DNA from: Pseudocitrobacter corydidari
GTDB taxonomy: Bacteria > Pseudomonadota > Gammaproteobacteria > Enterobacterales > Enterobacteriaceae
DNA: 64,000 bases
Assembly: GCF_021172065.1 (NCBI RefSeq)
Contig: NZ_CP087880.1
Location: forward strand, 4,192,583 to 4,256,582
Direction of reading: 5' to 3'
The position numbers and the translations under genes were made by a program. Positions 24,087-33,826 of this stretch are shown here, one piece after another. The notes under the pieces are model-generated. The model had not been told where the DNA came from and searched no databases. It worked only from the letters and a program-made list of their open reading frames with translations. The first letter of the stretch is position 1. Each line of letters opens with the position of its first letter.

Positions 24087-26792
24087 TTAAACGCCATACC
24101 CCATCATTTTCAGCAGCTGCTGCGCGTGCTGTACCGCATCCTGACGATGTGCCACGCCCAGCTTCTGGTACAGATTACGAATATGCGTCTTAATGGTGGT
24201 GGCGGCGACGTCCAGCTCACCCGCAATCTGTTCATTGCTATAGCCGGAGTAGATAAGACCCAGAACCTGCCATTCACGCTGAGTGAGCGGGCTGGTGCGG
24301 ATAAGCTCCGGCACTTCCGGGTGATTAAGCAGACGTTCGACGAAGTTCTCATCAAAATGCGCGAACTTATGTCGATGATGCTGATTGATTTCGCGCAGAA
24401 TGCGCTGAGCGCGATGCTGATCGAGTTCCGGCAGCGTGTTGAGCTGAATCAGCTGACGCAACTGCTGCGCCATCGCTTCGCCCTCAATCACAAAGTGGCT
24501 GATAAACCCGGTGCGGTTGGCCAGCGTCAGCGCTTCCAGCAGCACGCGTTGAGCTTCATTTTTACGCCCGGCCTGCCAGTACAGTTGATTCAACAGCAGC
24601 AGGTTACGGTTGAGATCGCTCATCAGACGCAGCGAACGCGCATTTTCATTCAACTCTTCCAGCACCATTTCAGCGGCATCAAATTCGCCGAGCAGGATCT
24701 GCACGCGGGCGATATTGCGCCACTGGCTTTGCAGGAAGTGGTTGTTGGCGAACGCCGGTTTTGGGGTATGGCGCAACCAGTTGGCAGCAGATTTTTTATC
24801 GCCGACCATCTGCCAGTAAATCACCCGTACTTTATCGGCGTTGGAGACCCAGTCGCTGTGGTATGGGCCATTCCCGAGTAAATTTTCCAGCCGGTTCAGG
24901 TGGCTGCGGGCATTGTCGAGATCGCCGCGCGCCAGAGAGCATTGTACCAGCAGCGCCAGGCACTGAAGCTGCTGCTGCGGCTGATAGTTCACCAGCACAT
25001 CCATGCCGGTACGTGCAGAGGCTTCGGCTTCATCCAGACGCGCCCACGCCCACAGTAACTGCGCGCGAATGCGCAGCAGGAACTCGTGCATGGGCAGTTG
25101 TTCGAGGTGCTGATCGCGAATGAGCTGGAACGCTTTTTCCTGGCACTCCCAGGCGGCCTGCAAAAAGCCCTGGGCAAACAGAATTTCACTTTGTTGGATC
25201 AGGCTCCACAGGGCGTAGTGCCAGACATCATGACGGCGCGCCATCTGCTCCGTTTGCTGCATCACCGACAGCGACTGCCCCAGTTGCCCTTTGCAGTGCA
25301 GCACTTCGCCATGCACGGAAGTGGCGACGATACGGCTGTAGAAACTGGCCAGCGGCAGCTCATCAAGGGCAACCATTGCCAGACGTTCCGCTTCTTCCGG
25401 GTCGCCATCGTTGATGGCCACCTGCGCGCGCAGGGCGTTGAAATCGCCGTGCAGGGCTTTGTCCATCTCGAAGTCCATCTCCTGCTCGGCACGCGCCAGC
25501 AGGGTATTAACTTCGCTGTAGCGATGCTGGCTCTGCATCAGCCATGCCTGTAACAGCACCAGACGCGGATTTTCCAGCAGGCTTTCCCACGGCAGGGCGG
25601 AGAGCGACTCTTCCAGCAGCGCGAGTTCGCTGTGATGAAACAGACCCCACGCGTGATTCAGCAGAATATCGCGCAGCATTTTGGGGTCGCCAGCCGCAAG
25701 CGCGTGATGAATCGCCTCGCTCGGGAAGCCTTGCGCCATCCAGCTTTCGGCGGCGGCGCGATGAATATCGGGTAACTCTGTCGCCAGTTCCCACTGACAG
25801 CGCTGGCGCAGGAAGCTACAGAACAGCGGGTGATAGTTAAACCATTCACCGGAGTCATCCATACGTTGCAGGAACAGCCCCTGACGCTCAATCTCTTCCA
25901 GCCGCATCTGGCCGTTTTCTTCGCCGGTCACGCGCACAATGAGCGCGTCGTTCATCGAGCGCAGCAGCGAACTTTTCAGCAGGAAATTACGCGTCGCAGG
26001 CTCCACGTTATCCAGCACCTCATCGACCAGATAATCGGACAGATGGCTGGCGTTAATGCCGGAAAGACGGCGGGCGGAGTGCTGCGTGGCATTATTGCGC
26101 TGACGCGCCGACAGGGCGATCAGCTGTAGCGCCGTCGCCCAACCGGCAACGTCGTCACACAGACGGCCACTCTCAGCAAGCTCGATAGGCGAGGTGAGGC
26201 GGCAGTCGAAGAATTGTTTGGTTTCACAGTGGTTAAAAGCCAGCTGTTGGCTGCCGATTTCCAGCAGTTGATCGCGCACGCGCAGGTTGGCGATACCCAA
26301 CTGCGGTAAATTACGCGACAGGACGACCAGCGTCAGGTTTTCCGGCTGATGGCGCAGGAAAAAGCGCATGGCGTCGTGGATCACCGGATTGGTGATCAGA
26401 TGGTAATCGTCAATCACCAGATACAGCGGTTTCTGCCACTCGCTCAGCTCGACAAAAAGCTGAGAAAACAGCGATGACAGGCTCGCATACTGGCGTTTTT
26501 GCACCATGTTTTCGCTGGCGCTGCAATGGCCGCCCGTCGCCTGCTGAATCGCGGCGATAAGGTAGCTGGCGAACCGTTCCTGCTGGTTATCCCCTTCATC
26601 AAGGGAGTACCAACCCAGTTCGTTTTTTCCCGCCGCCCACTGTGAAATGAGCGTCGTCTTGCCATAACCTGCAGGGCTGGTGATCAGCGCCAGACGATAA
26701 TTGTTCGCGCCTGAAAGCTTCGCCAGCAGCCGTTCCCGAATCACTGTGTGTTCAAGACGGACGGGTCGACTTAATTTTGACGGAATCAACAT
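24087..26792 (-). CDS. malT: Transcriptional activator MalT of the maltose regulon
   Basis: 901 residues from the start giving MLIPSKLSRPVRLEHTV, the E. coli length and start. It is a STAND-class ATPase with Walker A SPAGYGKTTLISQW near residue 40 and Walker B VIDDYHLI. A long TPR-like sensor region binds maltotriose. A C-terminal LuxR helix-turn-helix (LTQREWQVLGLIYSGYSNEQ and on to IKTHIRNLYQKLGV) binds DNA. It activates malPQ, divergent across a 625-base gap with MalT boxes. The malT side has a CRP site. Confidence 0.98.
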   Translation of the reverse strand: MLIPSKLSRPVRLEHTVIRERLLAKLSGANNYRLALITSPAGYGKTTLISQWAAGKNELGWYSLDEGDNQQERFASYLIAAIQQATGGHCSASENMVQKRQYASLSSLFSQLFVELSEWQKPLYLVIDDYHLITNPVIHDAMRFFLRHQPENLTLVVLSRNLPQLGIANLRVRDQLLEIGSQQLAFNHCETKQFFDCRLTSPIELAESGRLCDDVAGWATALQLIALSARQRNNATQHSARRLSGINASHLSDYLVDEVLDNVEPATRNFLLKSSLLRSMNDALIVRVTGEENGQMRLEEIERQGLFLQRMDDSGEWFNYHPLFCSFLRQRCQWELATELPDIHRAAAESWMAQGFPSEAIHHALAAGDPKMLRDILLNHAWGLFHHSELALLEESLSALPWESLLENPRLVLLQAWLMQSQHRYSEVNTLLARAEQEMDFEMDKALHGDFNALRAQVAINDGDPEEAERLAMVALDELPLASFYSRIVATSVHGEVLHCKGQLGQSLSVMQQTEQMARRHDVWHYALWSLIQQSEILFAQGFLQAAWECQEKAFQLIRDQHLEQLPMHEFLLRIRAQLLWAWARLDEAEASARTGMDVLVNYQPQQQLQCLALLVQCSLARGDLDNARSHLNRLENLLGNGPYHSDWVSNADKVRVIYWQMVGDKKSAANWLRHTPKPAFANNHFLQSQWRNIARVQILLGEFDAAEMVLEELNENARSLRLMSDLNRNLLLLNQLYWQAGRKNEAQRVLLEALTLANRTGFISHFVIEGEAMAQQLRQLIQLNTLPELDQHRAQRILREINQHHRHKFAHFDENFVERLLNHPEVPELIRTSPLTQREWQVLGLIYSGYSNEQIAGELDVAATTIKTHIRNLYQKLGVAHRQDAVQHAQQLLKMMGYGV

Positions 26793-26908
26793 AGCAATCA
26801 CTTCACTGTGAGGAGAGAAAAATATTTTTTTTAGGGCTCGTAATTAATCAATACAAAGGTCGGCCAAATGACAATTTATTGCAAGTTATGTCCGGTTTTG
26901 ATGTCTGC

Positions 26909-26930
26909 GAATTTGCACTCTGTCACAATT
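26909..26930 (-). promoter_or_regulatory. CRP site for malT
   Basis: Read on the malT strand this is TTGTGACAGAGTGCAAAT, matching the CRP consensus with a strong left half (TGTGA). The same site is known upstream of E. coli malT. Confidence 0.8.
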
Positions 26931-27308
26931 CTACTTATTGCCCATTTGAATTACGGAGACCGGTTGCAGGGCGCGTGGTGACTGGGTTTGTCAAAAAGAG
27001 TAAAACTCTGAAAAAGCGACAAAGGGCATGGGGTTAATTAAACAACTATTAAATTTATAGTCAGCTGCGCTATTTGCCTTATGGATCATCTTATTTTCAT
27101 TTCGGGTTATTTCATAACCGAAACTATTTCCCTGCGGCCGTAAATTAAGAAAAACACCATTTCATTTTTATGACACACCGCGCGGATATCTTCGTTCTGA
27201 TAACTGAAACTGCCGCCTGGCAGAATGGATGGCCGCCTGACGTGGTGTGAAATTTGCGCAATTTCAGGGTTAGTCACTAACGTAATAGTGTCTGCGATCA
27301 CACTTTTC

Positions 27309-27354
27309 GCTCATCCCTGCGACTCCTCCCCGCCTAATCCGGGACGGGATGAGG
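27309..27354 (+). promoter_or_regulatory. MalT boxes upstream of malPQ
   Basis: Three copies of the GGGGATGAGG-type MalT box: GGGATGAGC (27309-27317, minus strand), GGGGAGGAG (27323-27331, minus strand) and GGGATGAGG (27346-27354, plus strand). They lie 65-110 bases before malP, as expected for MalT activation. Confidence 0.8.
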
Positions 27355-27417
27355 AAGACACACAGTCAGCCAGGCAAACTATCACTAACGTTTATGTAAA
27401 AAGGACTCGAATTCCCT

Positions 27418-29808
27418 ATGTCACAGCCAACCTTCAATAAAGAACTGTTTCAGGCTGCCCTGACGCGTCAGTGGCAACGATTTGGTTTACAGGCTGCTTC
27501 TGAGATGACTTCTCACCAGTGGTGGCAGGCTGTGAGCGGTGCGTTGGCAGAAATGCTGTCCGCTCAGCCCGTGGCGAAACCGGCGAAGGATCAACGCCAC
27601 GTGAACTACATTTCGATGGAGTTTCTGATTGGTCGTCTGACCGGCAACAACCTGCTGAACCTCGGCTGGTATGAGGGCGTGAGCGATGCGCTCAAGCCGT
27701 TCGATATTCATCTGACCGACCTGCTGGAAGAAGAAACGGACCCGGCGCTGGGTAACGGCGGTCTGGGGCGTCTGGCGGCCTGCTTCCTTGACTCTATGGC
27801 GACCGTGGGTCAATCGGCAACTGGCTATGGCCTGAACTATCAATATGGCTTATTCCGTCAGTCTTTTGCCGATGGTCAGCAGATGGAAGCGCCGGATGAC
27901 TGGCAGCGCGGTAGCTACCCGTGGTTCCGCCACAACGCGACGCTGGATGTGCTGGTCGGTATTGGCGGTAAAGTCAGCAAAGAGGGTCACTGGACCCCGG
28001 CATTCGAAATCACCGGTGAAGCCTGGGACCTGCCGGTACTGGGTTATCGTAACGGCGTCGCACAGCCGCTGCGCCTGTGGCAGGCGAAGCACGCGCATCC
28101 ATTTAACCTGACCAAATTCAACGACGGCGACTTCCTGCGTGCAGAACAGCAGGGCATCGATGCCGAAAAACTGACGAAAGTGCTCTACCCGAACGACAAC
28201 CATACGGCGGGTAAAAAACTCCGCCTGATGCAGCAGTACTTCCAGTGTGCGTGTTCAGTGGCGGATATTCTGCGTCGTCATCATCTGGCGGGCCGCAAAC
28301 TGCATGAACTGGCGAATTTCGAAGTCATTCAGCTTAACGATACTCACCCGACGATCGCCATTCCTGAACTGCTGCGCGTGCTGATTGATGAGCACCAGTT
28401 GAGCTGGGATGACGCCTGGGCTATCACCAGCAAAACATTCGCCTACACCAACCACACCCTGATGCCGGAAGCGCTCGAGTGCTGGGATGAAAAACTGATT
28501 AAAGCGCTGCTGCCACGCCATATGCAGATCATCAACGAAATCAACGCGCGCTTTAAAAAGCTGGTTGATAAAACCTGGCCGGGCGACAAAGCGGTTTGGG
28601 CGAAACTGGCCGTGGTGCACGACAAACAGGTGCGCATGGCGAACATGTGCGTGGTCAGCGGTTTTGCGGTGAACGGCGTCGCCGCGCTGCACTCCGACCT
28701 GGTGGTGAAAGATCTGTTCCCGGAATATCACCAGCTGTGGCCGAACAAATTCCATAACGTCACCAACGGCATTACGCCGCGCCGCTGGATCAAACAGTGC
28801 AACCCGGCACTGGCTGCGTTACTCGATAAGTCGCTGAAGAAAGAGTGGGCGAACGATCTCGACCAGTTGAACAATCTGGAAAAATTCGCTGACGACGCCA
28901 AATTCCGCCAGACCTATCGCGAGATCAAACAGGCCAACAAAGAGCGCCTGGCTGAGTTCGTGAAAGCGCGTACCGGCATTGAAATCAATACCCAGGCGAT
29001 TTTTGATATCCAAATCAAGCGCCTGCACGAATACAAACGTCAGCACCTGAACCTGCTGCACATTCTGGCGCTGTATAAAGAGATCCGCGAGAACCCGCAG
29101 GCAGACCGCGTCCCGCGCGTATTCCTGTTCGGCGCCAAAGCAGCGCCGGGCTACTACCTGGCGAAGAACATCATCTTCGCGATTAACAAGGTGGCAGAAG
29201 CCGTCAATAACGATCCGAAAGTGGGCGACAAGCTGAAAGTGGTCTTCCTGCCGGATTACTGTGTGTCGGCGGCGGAAAAAATGATCCCGGCGGCGGATGT
29301 CTCCGAACAGATCTCTACCGCAGGCAAAGAAGCGTCTGGTACCGGCAACATGAAGCTGGCGCTGAACGGGGCGTTGACCGTCGGTACGCTGGATGGTGCG
29401 AACGTGGAAATCGCGGAAGTGGTCGGCGATGAAAACATCTTCATCTTCGGTAACACCGTTGAACAGGTGAAGGCGCTGAAAGCGAAAGGTTACGATCCGC
29501 TGAAATGGCGTAAGAAAGACAAACTGCTGGACGCGGTGCTCAAAGAGCTGGAGAGCGGTAAGTACAGCGATGGCGACAAACACGCGTTCGACCAGATGCT
29601 GCACAGCCTGCTGAAAGGCGGCGACCCGTACCTGGTGCTGGCCGATTTCGAAGCCTACGTGGCAGCGCAGAAACAGGTCGATGTGCTGTATCGCGACCAG
29701 GAAGCGTGGACCCGCGCCACCATCCTGAACACCGCGCGCTGCGGCATGTTTAGCTCCGATCGCTCCATTCGCGATTATCAGAAACGTATCTGGCAGGCAA
29801 AACGCTAA
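27418..29808 (+). CDS. malP: Maltodextrin phosphorylase MalP
   Basis: 796 residues of the GT35 family. It splits maltodextrins with phosphate, giving glucose-1-phosphate. The pyridoxal phosphate Lys is in EASGTGNMKLALNGALTVG, and DPALGNGGLGRLAACF is the family signature. It parallels glgP at 13.1 kb but has the shorter N-terminus of MalP. The ATG follows AAAAGGACTCGAATTCCCT. It is ten bases from malQ, with which it forms the MalT-controlled operon. Confidence 0.98.
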   Translation: MSQPTFNKELFQAALTRQWQRFGLQAASEMTSHQWWQAVSGALAEMLSAQPVAKPAKDQRHVNYISMEFLIGRLTGNNLLNLGWYEGVSDALKPFDIHLTDLLEEETDPALGNGGLGRLAACFLDSMATVGQSATGYGLNYQYGLFRQSFADGQQMEAPDDWQRGSYPWFRHNATLDVLVGIGGKVSKEGHWTPAFEITGEAWDLPVLGYRNGVAQPLRLWQAKHAHPFNLTKFNDGDFLRAEQQGIDAEKLTKVLYPNDNHTAGKKLRLMQQYFQCACSVADILRRHHLAGRKLHELANFEVIQLNDTHPTIAIPELLRVLIDEHQLSWDDAWAITSKTFAYTNHTLMPEALECWDEKLIKALLPRHMQIINEINARFKKLVDKTWPGDKAVWAKLAVVHDKQVRMANMCVVSGFAVNGVAALHSDLVVKDLFPEYHQLWPNKFHNVTNGITPRRWIKQCNPALAALLDKSLKKEWANDLDQLNNLEKFADDAKFRQTYREIKQANKERLAEFVKARTGIEINTQAIFDIQIKRLHEYKRQHLNLLHILALYKEIRENPQADRVPRVFLFGAKAAPGYYLAKNIIFAINKVAEAVNNDPKVGDKLKVVFLPDYCVSAAEKMIPAADVSEQISTAGKEASGTGNMKLALNGALTVGTLDGANVEIAEVVGDENIFIFGNTVEQVKALKAKGYDPLKWRKKDKLLDAVLKELESGKYSDGDKHAFDQMLHSLLKGGDPYLVLADFEAYVAAQKQVDVLYRDQEAWTRATILNTARCGMFSSDRSIRDYQKRIWQAKR

Positions 29809-29818
29809 GGACAGGCCT

Positions 29819-31900
29819 ATGGAAAGCAAACGCCTCGACAATGCCGCGCTGGCGGCGGGGATCAGCCCCAACTATATCAATGCGCACGGTAAACCGCAGT
29901 CTATCGGTGCTGACACCAAACGGCGTTTGCTGGACGCAATGCACGCTACCGCCACGAAAGTGGCGGTGACGCCCGTCCCGAACGTCATGGTCTGGACGCA
30001 TGGCAAAAAAATGGTTCTGACGGTTGAAGGCAGCGGCGAGTTTCACTGGCTGCTGACCACCGAAGAGGGCAAGCAGTATCAGGGCGAAGCGACAGGAGGC
30101 AAAAACCTGGCGCTGCCCGCGCGTCTGCCAGAGGGCTATCACTCCCTTACGCTGACCCAGTCTGATGAACGCTGGCACTGCCGGGTGATTGTTGCCCCGG
30201 AACGCTGCTATGAACCGCTGGCGTTGAAAGAGAAAGAAAAATTGTGGGGCGCCTGCGTGCAGCTCTACACCCTGCGTTCTGAAAAGAACTGGGGAATTGG
30301 CGACTTTGGCGACCTGAAGGCGATGCTGCCGGAAATCGCCAAACGCGGCGGGGCGTTTATCGGCCTCAATCCGATCCACGCGCTCTATCCGGCGAACCCG
30401 GAAAGCGCGAGCCCGTACAGCCCTTCATCTCGCCGCTGGCTGAACGTGATTTATATCGACGTCAACGCGGTGGAAGATTTCCAGCACAGTGAAGAAGCAC
30501 AGGCCTGGTGGAAAAAACCGGCCACCCAGAAAGCGCTGAAAGCCGCCTGCGATGCGGTGTGGGTGGATTATACGGCGGTAACCGAACTGAAAATGACCGC
30601 GCTGCGTATGGCGTGGACGCGTTTTGCCAAACGCACTGATGCGCAGATGACCCAGTTCCGCAACTTTGTGGAACGTGAAGGAGACAGCCTTTACTGGCAG
30701 GCAGCGTATGACGCGCTGCACGCCAATCAGGTGAAAATCGACAAACTGCGCTGGGGCTGGCCTGCCTGGCCGCAAGCGTATCAGGATGTCGATAGCCCGG
30801 AAGTGCGTGCGTTCTGTGAGCAGCATGCCGATGAAGTCGATTTCTATCTTTGGCTGCAATGGCTGGCGTACACCCAGTTCGCGGCCTGCTGGCAGGAAAG
30901 CCAGCAATATGACATGCCGATTGGCCTGTATCGCGACCTCGCCGTGGGCGTGGCGGAGGGCGGCGCGGAAACCTGGTGTGACCGCGAGCTTTACTGCCTG
31001 AAAGCGTCAGTGGGCGCACCGCCGGATATTCTCGGGCCGCTGGGGCAAAACTGGGGCCTGCCGCCGATGGACCCGCACATCATTACCGCGCGTGCCTACG
31101 AGCCGTTTATCGACCTGCTGCGCGCGAATATGAAAAACTGCGGCGCGCTGCGTATCGACCACGTGATGTCCGTGCTGCGTCTGTGGTGGATCCCTTACGG
31201 TGAAACGGCGGATCACGGCGCGTACGTGCATTATCCGGTGGACGATCTGCTGTCGATTCTGGCGCTGGAGAGTAAACGCCATCGCTGCATGGTGATTGGT
31301 GAAGATCTCGGTACCGTACCGGTGGAGATTGTCGGCAAACTGCGCAAGAGCGGAGTTTACTCATACAAAGTGCTCTACTTCGAAAACGACAGCGACAAAA
31401 TCTTCCGTGCGCCTAAAGCGTATCCGGAGCAATCCATGGCGGTCGCCACCACCCATGACCTGCCGACGCTGCGCGGTTACTGGGAAAGCGGTGACCTGAC
31501 GCTCGGTCGGGCGCTGGGGCTCTACCCTGACGAAGTGGTGTTACGTGGTTTGTATCAGGATCGCGAACTGGCGAAGCAGGGCTTGCTGGATGCGCTGCAC
31601 AAATATGGCGTGCTGCCAAAACGTGCCGGGCATAAAGCCAGCCTGATGAGCATGACCGACACGCTCAATCGCGGTATGCAGCGTTATATCGCTGACAGCA
31701 ACAGCGCACTGCTGGGGCTGCAACCGGAAGACTGGCTGAATATGGAAGAGCCGGTCAATATCCCTGGTACCAGCGATCAGTACAAAAACTGGCGGCGTAA
31801 GCTGACCACCAGTCTTGAGCAGATGTTTGCCGATGAACGGGTGAATAAGCTGATTAAGGACCTGGATAAACGGCGCAAAGCGGCAGGTAAGAAGAAGTAA
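29819..31900 (+). CDS. malQ: 4-alpha-glucanotransferase MalQ (amylomaltase)
   Basis: 693 residues of the GH77 family. It transfers dextrinyl units between maltodextrins and releases glucose. Catalytic regions visible are GALRIDHVMSVLRLWWIPYG (nucleophile Asp), VIGEDLGTVP (acid/base Glu) and TTHDLPTLRGYW. The start MESKRLDNAALAAGI follows GGACAGGCCT, ten bases after malP. Works with MalP to feed glucose and glucose-1-phosphate to glycolysis. Confidence 0.97.
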   Translation: MESKRLDNAALAAGISPNYINAHGKPQSIGADTKRRLLDAMHATATKVAVTPVPNVMVWTHGKKMVLTVEGSGEFHWLLTTEEGKQYQGEATGGKNLALPARLPEGYHSLTLTQSDERWHCRVIVAPERCYEPLALKEKEKLWGACVQLYTLRSEKNWGIGDFGDLKAMLPEIAKRGGAFIGLNPIHALYPANPESASPYSPSSRRWLNVIYIDVNAVEDFQHSEEAQAWWKKPATQKALKAACDAVWVDYTAVTELKMTALRMAWTRFAKRTDAQMTQFRNFVEREGDSLYWQAAYDALHANQVKIDKLRWGWPAWPQAYQDVDSPEVRAFCEQHADEVDFYLWLQWLAYTQFAACWQESQQYDMPIGLYRDLAVGVAEGGAETWCDRELYCLKASVGAPPDILGPLGQNWGLPPMDPHIITARAYEPFIDLLRANMKNCGALRIDHVMSVLRLWWIPYGETADHGAYVHYPVDDLLSILALESKRHRCMVIGEDLGTVPVEIVGKLRKSGVYSYKVLYFENDSDKIFRAPKAYPEQSMAVATTHDLPTLRGYWESGDLTLGRALGLYPDEVVLRGLYQDRELAKQGLLDALHKYGVLPKRAGHKASLMSMTDTLNRGMQRYIADSNSALLGLQPEDWLNMEEPVNIPGTSDQYKNWRRKLTTSLEQMFADERVNKLIKDLDKRRKAAGKKK

Positions 31901-31914
31901 AAGGAACCAAAATA

Positions 31915-32027
31915 CTCACCCTAACCCTAACCCTCTCCCTTAGGGAGAGGGAACCGAATGTGCCAGTGGTCAGGTATATGCGGTTTTCACCCTCTCCCTA
32001 AGGGAGAGGGCCGGGGTGAGGGGGGAA
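31915..32027. repeat. Inverted pair of CCCTCTCCCT/AGGGAGAGGG dyads
   Basis: Two near-identical palindromes, stems CCCTCTCCCT / AGGGAGAGGG, lie at 31931-31951 and 31990-32010. Each has a CTCACCC-type flank on its outer side, so the second copy is the reverse of the first (a BIME-like arrangement). Located between the convergent malQ and gntT, it may terminate both. Confidence 0.7.
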
Positions 32028-32036
32028 AATCTCAAA

Positions 32037-33353
32037 TCAAACAACCATTCCCAGCAGCAGACAACCTACCAGACCACACACGGAGATGATGGTTTCCAGC
32101 ATCGACCAGGACTTGATGGTCTCGCCGATAGTCAGGTTGAAATACTCTTTGAACAGCCAGAAGCCTGGATCGTTCACGTGAGAGAAGATAACGCTACCGG
32201 AACCAACCGCGATAACCATCAGCTCAGGGCTTACGCCCGTAGTGGCAATCAGCGGGGCTGCGATACCACCGGCAGTGATGGCCGCAACGGTTGCGGAACC
32301 CAGCGCGATACGCAGCACGGCGGCAATAGACCAGGCCATCAGCAGCGGAGAAACGTTGGAGCCATGCATCATTGAAGCGATGTATTTGTCCACGCCGCTA
32401 TCAACCAGAACCTGCTTAAACGCACCGCCACCGCCAATGATCAACAGCATCATGGCAATGATTTTGATGGAAGAAGTCAGCGTATCGTTCACCTGGTCCA
32501 TGTTACGACCACGGTTCAGGCCGAATGTGAATACGGCAATCAGTACGGCAATCAGCGTAGCCATTACCGGGTCGCCGAAGAATTCAGCGTACGGCAGCAC
32601 CGCATGGCCTTTCGGCAGCACCATTTCTGCAATAGCGCGCAGGGCCATCAGGATAACCGGCACCAGTGCGGTCCAGACGCTCACGCCGAAAGAAGGCATT
32701 TCTTCTTCGGTGAAGGTTTTCGGGTTGTGCAGACCTTCCGGAATCGGCTTGTCGATGCTTTTCAGGCAGCGCGCATAAACCGGGCCTGCCAGGATCACGG
32801 TCGGAATTGCCAGCAGCGTACCGTACAGCAGGGTTTTACCCATGTCTGCGTGGAAGATGGTTGCAATCGCGGTCGGGCCCGGGTGCGGCGGCAGGAAGCC
32901 GTGCGTAACGGACAGTGCGGCGGCCATCGGTACGCCGATATACAGCAGCGGAATACGCGCGGAAGCAGCGATGGTGAAGACCAGCGGCAGCAACAGGACG
33001 AAACCAACCTCGTAGAACAGCGCAAAACCGACGGTGAAACCGGTCAGAACCACCGCCCACTGAATGTTTTTGCGACCGAACTTGTCGATAAGCGTGGTGG
33101 CGATACGCTGAGCACCGCCGCAGTCTGCCAGCAGTTTCCCGAGCATTGCGCCGAAGCCCATAATCAGCGCAAGGCTGCCCAGGGTTCCACCTACGCCGTT
33201 TTTGATAGAGACGATGACTTTGTCGAGCGGCATACCCTGCATCAACCCGACGGCGAGCGCCACCAGGATAAGGGCAATAAAGCCGTTCATTTTAAAACGG
33301 ATCATCAGCAGTAATAACAGGATAACCCCGATAGCTACTATGACTAATGGCAT
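32037..33353 (-). CDS. gntT: High-affinity gluconate permease GntT
   Basis: 438 residues, the E. coli length. A GntP-family gluconate:H+ symporter with about twelve membrane segments. Marks include LFYEVGFVLLLPLVF, HGFLPPHPGPTAIATIFHAD, GGGGAFKQVLVDSGVDKYI and FSHVNDPGFWLFKEYF. It is the second gluconate transporter of the window (see gntU) and has GntR-type operators upstream. Confidence 0.97.
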   Translation of the reverse strand: MPLVIVAIGVILLLLLMIRFKMNGFIALILVALAVGLMQGMPLDKVIVSIKNGVGGTLGSLALIMGFGAMLGKLLADCGGAQRIATTLIDKFGRKNIQWAVVLTGFTVGFALFYEVGFVLLLPLVFTIAASARIPLLYIGVPMAAALSVTHGFLPPHPGPTAIATIFHADMGKTLLYGTLLAIPTVILAGPVYARCLKSIDKPIPEGLHNPKTFTEEEMPSFGVSVWTALVPVILMALRAIAEMVLPKGHAVLPYAEFFGDPVMATLIAVLIAVFTFGLNRGRNMDQVNDTLTSSIKIIAMMLLIIGGGGAFKQVLVDSGVDKYIASMMHGSNVSPLLMAWSIAAVLRIALGSATVAAITAGGIAAPLIATTGVSPELMVIAVGSGSVIFSHVNDPGFWLFKEYFNLTIGETIKSWSMLETIISVCGLVGCLLLGMVV

Positions 33354-33678
33354 GATGCACCTGGCCTTTAATTTATATGGGTAACGTCATTGTTTCAGTG
33401 ACAACGTCCAATTGTCCCCAGAGAGGGTGGACACACTTCATTGCGTCGGAATCTCACTTTTGCCCTGCTAAAGGATAGCTGGCTATTGATTTGCGTGACG
33501 ACGCTATGGGGCGGATGATACGGGTAACATGAGGGAGTGAGAATTACCCAGGCAGCATAAATGTAAAAATTGAGACGGATGTCATACTATTTGCCGGGTT
33601 TTTGCAAAGATGTGTATAGAGAATTGCGAGCTATGTTGCGCGGTAACATTACGGGGATGGATTTATGCAGTGTGAAGC
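33354..33678 (-). promoter_or_regulatory. gntT upstream region
   Basis: The non-coding stretch upstream of gntT holds the GntR-like operator at 33515-33530 and a weaker match, read on the gntT strand as ACGTTACCCATATAAA, at 33372-33387. E. coli gntT also has two operators. The remainder is AT-rich, and I see no gene in it. Confidence 0.6.
33515..33530 (-). promoter_or_regulatory. GntR operator upstream of gntT
   Basis: On the gntT strand it reads ATGTTACCCGTATCAT, matching the consensus ATGTTACCCGTAACAT at 15 of 16 positions. Confidence 0.82.
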
Positions 33679-33810
33679 ATTCGCCGGATGCGGCTTACGC
33701 CTTATCCAGCCTACAAAATCTGTACAACACGTAGGCCCGATAAGCAACGCGCATCGGGCAACAGCGAGCACAGTACGTAGGCCCGGTAAGCGCAGCGCCA
33801 CCGGGCAAAA
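33679..33810. repeat. BIME with three REP units
   Basis: Three REP-like palindromes in a row: CGCCGGATGCGGCTTACGCC and on, CGTAGGCCCGATAAGCAACG followed by CGCATCGGGC, and CGTAGGCCCGGTAAGCGCAG followed by CGCCACCGGGC. They fill the gap before the nfuA stop. Confidence 0.85.
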
Positions 33811-33826
33811 GGGCAGGGGGTAAAAC

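Larger units (their letters stand above)
26793..27417. other. malT-malP divergent control region
   Basis: 625 bases without a supported gene. It holds the CRP site for malT near 26.92 kb and the MalT boxes for malP at 27.31-27.35 kb. The middle is AT-rich with no strong hairpin. TGTGA-AATTTG-CGCAA at 27246-27261 resembles half a CRP site. A 64-codon minus-strand frame (27107-27301) has no ribosome site or family resemblance and is left out. Confidence 0.7.

Noticed and set aside
27107..27301. A 64-codon minus-strand frame in the malT-malP gap
   Set aside because: No ribosome site, no family resemblance and no signal features; the region is a known control segment. Most likely chance.
28819..29871. 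A 350-codon frame antisense to malP
   Set aside because: Same reason: malP on the other strand is unmistakable and the antisense product has no recognisable domain.
33679..33810. Regular palindromic repeats that might suggest a CRISPR array
   Set aside because: The units are REP palindromes of varied orientation with no constant-length spacers.
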